Assembly (NCBI GenBank): GCA_014885115.2
Contig: WKLE02003211.1
Span: 4,979-20,498, forward strand
DNA: 15,520 nucleotides
Reading direction: 5' to 3'
DNA from: Asterionellopsis glacialis
Lineage: Eukaryota > Bacillariophyta > Plagiogrammaphyceae > Rhaphoneidales > Asterionellopsidaceae
The notes beneath the pieces were generated by a model. That model was not told where the DNA came from, searched no databases, and saw nothing but the letters and a program-made list of their open reading frames with translations. Of the stretch, positions 1 through 7,680 are shown piece after piece; position 1 is the first letter of the stretch; each line of letters opens with the position of its first letter. The translations under genes and the position numbers were made by a program.

Positions 1-292
1 GATTACGGAAATGTTTTATGGGGCCTAATAAAACAATGAAAGGAATTCTTTTGCATTGCTGTTGTTTCATTGTACTGTATTATAACAGAAATGTGTATAA
101 TGGATGCATGAGAAAAGGCATATCACAGAAACCAAAGACATTTACGAATATGAAGTTTGGATTCGTTCGCTTCCACATTGTGTTCAACGAAAGTTTTGAT
201 TACTAAGGTATTTTTGTATTTCTTTCATTAAAGTAATATTAAAACTATATGCTTACATAAAAATCGACAAGGATCACAGTTATGTTTGTTTC
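1..292. other. Left edge, no gene recognised
   Basis: AT-rich sequence without a convincing coding region. A + strand polyadenylation-type hexamer AATAAA lies at 27-32, so the edge could be the 3' flank of a + strand gene outside the window. A 62-codon open frame at 18-206 has no recognisable composition or motif and overlaps that signal; I do not call it. Confidence 0.5.
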
Positions 293-1339
293 TTAGGTGT
301 GCTTGGCCATAACACCACTGTTTCCCATCATATCAGAAAGACGTCCTTGCCTATTAATGGGTTGACTCACAATCATATCATCACTATCCTTCACATCAGT
401 TTTAATGTTACGGCCACTTGAAAATCCACCTTGACGATCCGTCGGGTCTAGTTGATGTGCTAATTCACCCTGTGCCTTCTCATATCTACGTGCAGCTCTC
501 TTAGCTTCTAGTTCCTTACGCAACCAATGATCAGCAATGGCTAACATTTTGGCTGGATGTTGTGTGCGTTTCAATTCTTGATAAACTTCCAAGTCTTCAA
601 GCTTGCCCTGCCATCCACATTTACCTTCATCTGTCAAGTAATGTAAATTTGTTGCCCAATCATCTAATCCATCAAAGATATGTGTTGCATAAATAATAGT
701 TGCCTTGCGCTCATCACTTTCCTTGACGAGCCAGCGTAACAAATCTTGACGGACGCACACATCCAAACTTGTTGTGATTTCATCTAAAAACAAAATTTTA
801 AATGGACGGATCAAACCTAATAATAATTGTACACGACGGCGTTGTCCATCGGACAATTGGTGCATCCTCCAGTGCAGGTCAATGCCCAACATTTCAACTA
901 GTTCATCACGACGTTCAGGATACTGTTGTTGTAACCTTTCCATCATTTTATAAACAGGTATGTCTGCCATGAGCGGTACGCCTGCACCAGCAAACGCAAT
1001 TGTTCTCATACCCCAATCACAATCCAAATACGCACGGTGGAAATTCAATTTTGTATCACGGAATGCATTTAAACCCAAAACACGTACATGGCTTTCATCA
1101 CTTTCCTTGGTTAAATGGCGACCGGCTAAAATGCGCATCAGAGTAGATTTACCAGAACCGTTTGCACCAATCAACAAACAACGCGACCCAGTCGCTAATT
1201 CTAAATTTAAATTATGCAAAACGGTTGCAGCAGGATTAGCATCGTACGCAAAAGTCAAGTTCTTCACTTCGATGGCATTTTCACCATACGGTTCAATCTT
1301 GGGAAGTGGCTTTGGTGGTCCAACAGGAGGAGGAGGCAT
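293..1339 (-). CDS. CAF16: Soluble ABC ATPase, CAF16/ABCI-type
   Basis: A 348-residue ABC ATPase with one nucleotide-binding domain and no membrane segment. Seen: a Pro-rich N-terminus, Walker A GANGSGKST (58-66), signature LSDGQ (162-166), Walker B ILFLDE (182-187) with Glu187, D-loop SLD (191-193) and switch His220. Where transporters have the Q-loop glutamine, this protein reads FAGAG after an acidic DCDWG stretch. That substitution is typical of the CAF16/plant ABCI19-21 group as I know it. Yeast Caf16 is associated with the CCR4-NOT transcription/mRNA-decay complex, so a cytosolic or nuclear regulatory ATPase is expected rather than a transporter. The C-terminal 90 residues form a charged, probably helical tail ending in low-complexity sequence. 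The start codon at 1337-1339 precedes the Pro-rich tract; the domain is full length and intronless. Family assignment is strong; the CCR4-NOT role is by homology only. Confidence 0.88.
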   Translation of the reverse strand: MPPPPVGPPKPLPKIEPYGENAIEVKNLTFAYDANPAATVLHNLNLELATGSRCLLIGANGSGKSTLMRILAGRHLTKESDESHVRVLGLNAFRDTKLNFHRAYLDCDWGMRTIAFAGAGVPLMADIPVYKMMERLQQQYPERRDELVEMLGIDLHWRMHQLSDGQRRRVQLLLGLIRPFKILFLDEITTSLDVCVRQDLLRWLVKESDERKATIIYATHIFDGLDDWATNLHYLTDEGKCGWQGKLEDLEVYQELKRTQHPAKMLAIADHWLRKELEAKRAARRYEKAQGELAHQLDPTDRQGGFSSGRNIKTDVKDSDDMIVSQPINRQGRLSDMMGNSGVMAKHT

Positions 1340-2097
1340 CTTCTATGTAGTTTGATTGGAGTTGCGGTAGGGATTGAGTGTTATTGATAACAAACACAAG
1401 TGCGTGCGGTGAGTATGTTTTATGTTCTTATTGTTGGTGAAAGAAGTTTTTCTTCTTGGCATTCATATCATTGTTCATCCGAATCATCTGTGACTCACAG
1501 AATCAGAACCACGTTGCGAAGTACGTAGTACAATCAACCAATCAGAAGGCTAACAACATCATAAATAGTCATGGACATGTTTAGTAGGTAATAAATTTGA
1601 GTAGGAACTACAGCACGTTCTCATAGACCAGTTCAGGTTCAAACTGACTGTAAGTCGGCTTCGTGTTGTCATGGGTGATGGGATGTAATTTTGGAGTATG
1701 ATGGACGGAAGGACGACGCGGACGTCTCATCGAAATCTTCATCTGAAATCGAGCTCTAGAGAGAGAGGCGCGCGAAAGTTGAGGGGGAACGATAACCATA
1801 ACCTCAATACGTGTGTGCTTATATATATTAAACACGAAAACCTAAAACTAGAGATGTTGTACGGAGTAAAAATTAGTTTTTGGTGTTACCAATGGCAAGA
1901 ATTCATCACTCATGCGGACCTCTAATGAGTGAGCACTGCCTGTAGCAACAAATTTTACCTCTCATCTCTGTAGACACCAACTTTCAGGAATTAAAATTCC
2001 GAAGAAGAAGCAGAGATTTTCACCTCTAGACTATTTTTAAATAAATATTTTACGAATTCTGAAGCGCAAAAAAAATCCAATTGATGTGTTTTTAGTT
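1340..2097. other. Intergenic, promoter of the ABC gene and 3' flank of the sulfotransferase
   Basis: 758 bases without a credible gene. Two 75-codon frames overlap on opposite strands at about 1608-1925; neither has a recognisable motif and both look like chance frames. The stretch includes a purine-rich GAGAGAGAGG run near 1756-1767. No clear TATA box for the ABC gene was seen. The 3' flank of the sulfotransferase (about 2030-2097) is T/A rich, but I found no AATAAA on the minus strand there. Confidence 0.5.
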
Positions 2098-2124
2098 TTA
2101 TACCGTCGTAGCTGTCTGTGATGC

Positions 2125-2185
<61 letters not shown>

Positions 2186-3438
2186 ATAAGTGCAGCTTGT
2201 TCTGGAAATAATTCGTTTTTGGCATATTCATATAATTCAATATCTAACATATTTTGTAGTTGTAACTTTTTGTACACCAATGAACCTTCCGATGGTCGTT
2301 GTTTTCTATTTTGTTCTTGATGTTGCTGACCACCATCACCAGCACTATCATTTCCTGCACCACGATTAACCCCATGTTGTAAATATTGTAATTGACATTC
2401 CGTGTTAGTGGGTTTCCAACCAAAATAGGTATCGAATCGACGCACAGATTCTTCTAGTAAGGACGATTGATGGTGATTCTCATCCAATATACCAATTAAA
2501 AAATTATCACGCAATAACATTTTCGCCATGTTTAAATCATGACTCTCATCTAATGGTCCTTCCATTTTGTTGACTAAAGATCGCACAACGTAATTTTCTT
2601 CTACCCATGTTGAATTGACGTAATCTTCAAGTGTCATGGATTGTAAGTTCGTATTATATGTAGGTTCCCATGTTGCCCTTTGTAAGTAATAAAATAAACT
2701 TACTTGACGATCTATGGGATGACGTAATATTGTAAATAATCGTGCCTTTTCTGTTTGCTGTTGTTGCAGGTTTGAATCATGACCATAAAATAACTTTGAT
2801 ATAGATTCGTGCAACAATGGTGTTACAATCAAATTAGCCTTGTGAGATGGTACTAATTGGAATGCTGCTGCCTTATCAATACCTCCCGACGTTGTTGTAT
2901 CAACATTCACATACCGCCCATTTAAATTATCAATATTGACAATTTGCAACGAAGTGTCTTGATCATGCCCATTTAATATACCAACTTCAGTAGCTAAAAT
3001 CAGTTCATCATAACATTCACCATACATATTTTTAATGGATGTCCCACCTGTCTTGGGTATATGATAAAATACAGGTGTAATACTACCGGTACTTTGTGGT
3101 TGCGACGATTGTGGTAGTTCGTCTTGATGGTTGCTTACTAAATTATGTACCATATAGGAAGGATACTTGTATTGTTGTTGTTGTTGTTGTGTTCTATAGG
3201 ATGATATTTCTTCGGATGATGGATCCGTAGATGTATTTCTTCTCTCTTTAAACCATGCCTTTGTTTCATTTGCATTCCAAGCAAGTAAAAGTATAAATGG
3301 AATCCAACGACAATGTTTCATGCTAATAATAAATTTTCCATTATTTTTGGTATTCGATCGTCCTCCTTCATTGCCATTATTATGATTGCCTCCACCTTTG
3401 CTGCTGCTGCTGCCTCCGTTACCAGCAGGCTTCGTCAT
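2098..3438 (-). CDS. Sulfotransferase-family type II membrane or secreted protein with C-terminal polyQ
   Basis: A 446-residue protein with both PAPS-binding signatures of the Golgi carbohydrate sulfotransferase superfamily. The 5'-phosphosulfate loop is HIPKTGGTSI (126-135), preceded by the usual aromatic strand (VFY). The 3'-phosphate strand/helix is FTILRHPIDRQVSLFYYL (235-252), containing the RHP..R..S pattern. It is expected to move sulfate from PAPS to a sugar or protein acceptor in the Golgi; the acceptor cannot be read from sequence. The N-terminus is Gly/Ser/Asn-rich (1-34), then a short hydrophobic stretch (44-54), consistent with a signal anchor, or with a signal peptide if Met40 (codon 3319-3321) is the true start. 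Low-complexity segments: Q6 (84-89), a Gln/Gly-rich insert (about 358-382) and Q20 (419-438). An in-frame stop lies upstream of Met1 with no earlier ATG. Family call is firm; substrate is unknown. Confidence 0.82.
2125..2184 (-). repeat. (CAA)20 trinucleotide repeat coding Q20
   Basis: Twenty uninterrupted TTG units on the + strand, read in frame as twenty CAA glutamine codons near the C-terminus of the sulfotransferase. Eight residues and a stop follow. No CAG interruptions were seen, so the tract should be length-unstable; changes by whole units keep the frame. Confidence 0.97.
3172..3189 (-). repeat. (CAA)6 repeat coding Q6
   Basis: Six TTG units on the + strand, in frame as six CAA codons (residues 84-89) in the linker between the hydrophobic N-terminal segment and the catalytic domain of the sulfotransferase. 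Confidence 0.9.
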
Positions 3439-3481
3439 CCTACCGTTTCTTTTTTTTCTAACCGGACTACCTATCTTTGCT

Positions 3482-3489
3482 TATAAATA
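3482..3489 (-). promoter_or_regulatory. Possible TATA-like element for the sulfotransferase gene
   Basis: TATTTATA on the minus strand, 44-51 bases upstream of the Met1 codon. The position would allow a short 5' UTR. In AT-rich DNA such a match can arise by chance. Confidence 0.3.
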
Positions 3490-4204
3490 TGTTTGTACCT
3501 TAGGATGATTGGCTGAGTATATCAGTATGATCGATGATGTGAAAACCAAGAGTGTCCGGGTCGATTAAAATCTCTCTGTTGCGCACATTCCCAAGGCAGG
3601 AAAACAACAAGAGAGAAAAAAAAATATGTGAAAAGCTCTCTACTAGAGATGACCGCTTTCTTCCCAATCGTTTGTCCATCCGGTCACAAACGTGCTTGTG
3701 CGATGACTATCCGCGGTGAGTGCGGATGACTTGATCTGCCTGAAACTGAAACCTTAATGGGTTTACTAATATTTGTCATTTTATCTATATTGTCGTATTG
3801 AAAACGTACTTTTACTATCAACCTCATAAAAGTTGAACAGAAGGTACGATTCACAAACTGGGGTTTAATTTAAACGTACCTGGTAACGGTACACATGTTT
3901 GAAATTCTATTTTGTGGGAGAGACGCGAGAACATTGTATTTTTTGGTCGTCTAACCCTCTGGGTTATTATCATCTCTACAAAATCAAATTCAGAGTGGCT
4001 TTTAGGCGTCTGCCCACCAAAGTTTCCGACCTTGTGTGTGCTAGAGGAACAGAAATGAAGCATTTTTTCCATGGATGATCTACTGACTGTTTTTTACGGT
4101 CTCTTCAGAACTTGGTCTCCCCCCATTCTTTCTGTTGCGAATTTCTTTTCTGCTAAAAAGTTGACATGAATCTGATATCAGGCAACAGAACTATTGTAGA
4201 TGGG

Positions 4205-4253
4205 TTGCAATGTACATGTATGATGGAATCGCACATCATTCTGTACATTGTAG
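4205..4253. other. Imperfect hairpin / inverted repeat
   Basis: CAATGTACA (4208-4216) pairs perfectly with TGTACATTG (4242-4250). Two wobble pairs and one A-T pair extend the stem outward (4205-4207 with 4251-4253). Inside, TGATG (4221-4225) pairs with CATCA (4234-4238) around an 8-nt loop, separated from the outer stem by a 4/3-nt internal loop. It could be a structured RNA, a protein-binding palindrome or chance. Confidence 0.45.
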
Positions 4254-4790
4254 ACGATAATATTGGTATAAGGAATTGTCTTGGGCACAAGAAAAATAAA
4301 ACAATTATTAAAACATAAAATTGTCGCAGAATAATACATAGTTTTGTTGCAGGGAATCGTATAATTCTTCTTTTGTTGTTGCTGTGCAGGAAACACACAT
4401 CACAAGTATGTCAAATGTCACATCAGAGAATCTGGTATGTGTTTCTAGCACAGCCGTTGAAGAAAATGGAACAAATGCAACATAACCTAATGCAGTGTAT
4501 GATATAGGAATTCATTTTTTAATCCTGGCTTTATAACCCCATTCGAAGAGTTTAGCCCTGGAATTAAACACCCTGTCTTCAAAAAAAAAATTACCGCAAG
4601 GATATAGATTGAATTTCAAAGGGCACGTCAAAACTATACATTTATTTTCGACTTCAACACTTATGGACTATTTCAACTTGCGCTAGTTAGTAGAAGTTAA
4701 CTTTGATAGTGTTTGAACTGTGGCTATAAATCTTCATTTTATATTTCCAAATAATATATGGTTGTAAGGAATACGACATCAAGAACTTAC

Positions 4791-4897
4791 GTAACTTGTT
4801 ACACTGTGACATAAATGTGGGGCATAGAAAGAGTTCGAAAGAGCGAAAAAAGTCGCAGTACGGAGAAAATAGAAATCTGAGTAATCATACTGTGGCT
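4791..4897. repeat. Diverged direct repeat, copy 1
   Basis: Bases 4791-4831 align without gaps to 5140-5180 at 29 of 41 positions, with many differences being transitions. Both copies are followed by the identical 11-mer ATACTGTGGCT, at 4887-4897 here and 5222-5232 in copy 2. The spacing differs by 14 bases. This suggests an old duplication about 340 bp apart, but statistical support was not computed. Confidence 0.4.
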
Positions 4898-5139
4898 ACG
4901 AGGTATGTCCGGTAGTGCTTGCGATTAAGATAGTGAGCATTCTGTAAGATTCGTCACCTCAAGTCTGCAGTACACGTACTTGATTATATATTATTGCTAG
5001 TCCTTGATGAGGGAATAATAATATTCAATATACCAAGTTTCTTTAAAAGTTACATGTTGATGGATTTTAAACTTGATGAATTTTGTGTTCAACTTTTCGG
5101 ACGTTCGGAATTATGTTAGTATTCCACTGACAAGCACAT

Positions 5140-5232
5140 GTAACTCGTAACACCGTAACACCAGAATGGGGTATAGATATCATTACCAGGTACAGCAAAG
5201 TAGTATTGTGACAAATAATAAATACTGTGGCT
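5140..5232. repeat. Diverged direct repeat, copy 2
   Basis: Partner of the copy at 4791-4897. It starts GTAACTCGTAACAC, shares the core TGGGG.ATAGA, and ends in the same ATACTGTGGCT 11-mer. No open frame is conserved between the copies, so the shared sequence is not obviously coding. Confidence 0.4.
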
Positions 5233-6646
5233 GACATAAAATGTCGCTGCGTCAGCAAGTGTTTGTGTTTGAAAACAGTTGTCTCTCACATACTAAAGCA
5301 AGTGAACATATTATTATTTGTAGCATTGGGAATAAAAGTCGAAATATGTCAATTAAACCCATCAGGTGTAATAAAAGTAATAAATGTTGGACTCTACATC
5401 ATCAAAATGTCCTGACACGTTTGGGTTTTTGAAGCACGTCACTGGCAATATTTTTGTATTTGAATTTTGTGCTCATTAGAATATGAAACATGCACATACC
5501 GCTAGTTCGAACTGCGAGTAACAAGTACGTGTTTGTCTTGCAAATAATTAATAGCATATCTAGTCCTACCTCTCTAGTAAGTATCTTAAATGTGAGTCCT
5601 ATATGATATGTTCCACGAATAGAAGTTATTTTTTACAGCACGTAGCTTTTCTTAACGTGAATTGAAAAAAATGAAGATTTATGCCTACTATCGGTGTATA
5701 ATTTTTGGATATGTCTTGTTGTACAAATTTTACAATATGAAAATGAATCACATTACGTTCATTATGTACCGTAGTCAACGTCTTAAAATAGAGGCATATT
5801 TAAGCAAAATTTGAAATATTCCCAAGAAAGTATCTTACCCCTTCTAAAATACTCGTGATTGATCGTCTCTAATATTGCTTTCATAAAATAATGTATAATC
5901 ATTGGCTAATGATCAACAATGGGCTATAAAACTATAATGAATAAGATTGCTTTTTGATTCGAACTTGACTGTCTTGCAATAATATGAATCACACCCTAGA
6001 AAGCATCTCTGAATAGTTGCTTTTTTTGAGTACCTGCATTAAGTGATTCGCACGTAGTTGGCAAAGTGATCGAGCGCTGTTTTTTAATCATTTAGGCCCG
6101 AATTAATTAGGGAATAGAATTACAGGATAAATTAAATTTGACATTACAGTACTTTGGATACATACAGACTCTAACTGGGGTAGTGGGTGATTGCTGAGAG
6201 TGTTTTGAACCAAGATTCAGGGCACTTATGATAGGTCACGATAAATATGAGTACTTTTTTACAAGCGCAAACGATACTGTCGTACTTAATTATTGTTCTC
6301 TATTGTTCCGCATGTTTATAACATTGAATCACTCTTGATCGTAATATTTAATAGCTCTTTTCGATCATGGAAACCGTCATAGTTAAATTGGATACGTCAC
6401 GATCTCGTCATATCGAGAAATCTACTAAATATTGAACAGAGAATTTCAATTATTCAGGGGGTATTCCATTGGAACAAAATTCATTGCTCGAACAGAGAAC
6501 GGAGGAAATCTTTTTGCGCCCGTTGAAAACCCTTGGTGGTTCAACCTCCATAAACTATTTGAAAAGTCATTTCACCTTTTTGGTGGTTTTGTGATGGGAG
6601 GCGCGTTGTAGTGAATCGCACTGTTAAAAAGTCGTGACAAGAAAAA

Positions 6647-7513
6647 ATGAGCATGAACGCTTCTCAACGGTACAACCTTAAAGTGGCAGTCGAGCTGAAT
6701 AATATTGGTGTCCATCTAATTCAAGCACAAGATTATCGAAATGCTATGAAAATACTAAAACAATCCGTGGATGCCTTGAAAATAGTGATAAGATCCAATG
6801 AGCATGCAGATGAGTTTTCAACCCCACCGTCGCTGCTTGAGGTAGATACAGGTTACACGAATATCATGAATGCGCGAAGGCTCATGTTTGAAGCCTACGA
6901 AAATACAGGCATGATGGTGACGGATGAAAGTGACTACTACGTGTACACGAAGGATTATGGGTTCAAATATGAAAAAAGTGTTTCTACGGAGGCAGCGATT
7001 AGTCCTTCGGGAGCATGCCCTATTTTGATTGAAGATGTTCCATACGCCGATATTTATAGGAAACTAGAAGTGGGAGATGTAGTGATAGAATCTTCTATAC
7101 TTTTTTACAACCTAGCACTTGTACACATTCATGTTTCTGAAAGTTTAGATGCACAGAATAAAAGTAGTCATCACCGCCGTCAACCACAACAAGAGCAACA
7201 AGAACAACGATATCACCACCAAGAAGAGATATTGATTGGTGGTGCAATGGTATTGTTTGACTTGTCCTTGAACCTTATACTAGAAGATGACGGAGAAGAA
7301 GGTGAAGAAGATAATGAAGTAGTAAATGCTTCAAGGGTATTTATGGCATCCCTAATATTCACGGAATTTATAAGATTACATCATGATAGAGGAGAGTACG
7401 AAGAAGCTGAAAATTATATTCAAAAACTTCATGAACTTACTGTATTATATAATATTAGTCCTGAAGAATATTCAGAATCAGAACCGAACGCAGTCGTAGC
7501 TGCTGCAGCATAA
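6647..7513 (+). CDS. TPR-like helical repeat protein, function unknown
   Basis: A 288-residue, single-exon protein with three regions resembling tetratricopeptide helices. Residues 12-46 (AVELNNIGVHLIQAQDY, then an alanine/leucine helix) look like a complete TPR. Residues 148-165 (SSILFYNLALVHIH) with 193-213 make a split repeat, interrupted by a His/Gln-rich insert (171-192). Residues 228-266 form a third. A strongly acidic stretch (214-223) precedes the last repeat and the tail is AVVAAAA. The pattern of an N-terminal LNNIGV..L helix and a central ILFYNLAL helix resembles an abundant group of uncharacterised diatom proteins as I recall them. TPRs are protein-interaction scaffolds; no catalytic residues, signal peptide or membrane segment are seen. 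The start has a good context (AAAAAATGA); a second ATG lies two codons downstream. Partner and role are unknown. Confidence 0.78.
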   Translation: MSMNASQRYNLKVAVELNNIGVHLIQAQDYRNAMKILKQSVDALKIVIRSNEHADEFSTPPSLLEVDTGYTNIMNARRLMFEAYENTGMMVTDESDYYVYTKDYGFKYEKSVSTEAAISPSGACPILIEDVPYADIYRKLEVGDVVIESSILFYNLALVHIHVSESLDAQNKSSHHRRQPQQEQQEQRYHHQEEILIGGAMVLFDLSLNLILEDDGEEGEEDNEVVNASRVFMASLIFTEFIRLHHDRGEYEEAENYIQKLHELTVLYNISPEEYSESEPNAVVAAAA

Positions 7514-7680
7514 ATGAGAAAGAAAGAGATAGAAGAAAACTAATACAAGAGAGATATTAAAAGAGAGAAATTAAAAGAGAGACACTATATTTTGTTATAT
7601 TTAATAATAAATCATTTAATTTTTATTTTTCTTCTTAGTCTTTGATATTTGTTGTTCACAAGAAAATGCCCACGACTTCT
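7514..7680. terminator. Short convergent 3' region with facing polyadenylation signals
   Basis: The 167 bases between two convergent stop codons hold AATAAA on the + strand at 7606-7611, for the TPR-like gene. AATAAA on the minus strand lies at 7622-7627, for the CCA enzyme. The two hexamers are only 10 bases apart, so the transcripts probably overlap at their 3' ends. A purine-rich tract with repeated TTAAAAGAGAGA-like units (about 7540-7582) lies in the + strand 3' UTR. Confidence 0.6.

Larger units (their letters stand above)
3439..6646. other. 3.2 kb stretch with no credible gene
   Basis: Between the divergent sulfotransferase (-) and TPR-like (+) genes. Open frames here are at most about 80 codons, overlap on several frames and lack recognisable motifs. 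I looked for tRNA B-box/T-loop patterns, snRNA cores and retroelement protein motifs and recognised none. What can be seen: an inverted repeat at 4205-4253, an 11-A run near 4580-4590, and a diverged direct repeat pair (about 4791-4897 and 5140-5232). The last 100-200 bases must contain the promoter of the TPR-like gene. The stretch could hold an unrecognised non-coding RNA or the decayed remains of a mobile element. Confidence 0.5.

Noticed and set aside
960..1355. 131-codon + strand frame within the ABC gene
   Set aside because: Antisense shadow of the ABC ATPase, with no motif of its own.
2037..2240. Minus-strand frame with poly-Asn
   Set aside because: It is the (CAA)20 tract read one frame off (AAC) inside the sulfotransferase gene, without a conserved domain.
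3851..4398. Small minus-strand frames of 72-81 codons
   Set aside because: Overlapping alternative frames with hydrophobic or random composition, no motifs, and no sensible start context or 3' signal.
4518..4573. Two similar CCTGG-containing segments as a tandem repeat
   Set aside because: Only 16 of 23 positions match and the segments are short; indistinguishable from chance by eye.
5500..5525. TTCGAA-containing stretch as a tRNA T-arm
   Set aside because: No matching D-arm, anticodon arm or acceptor stem could be assembled around it on either strand.
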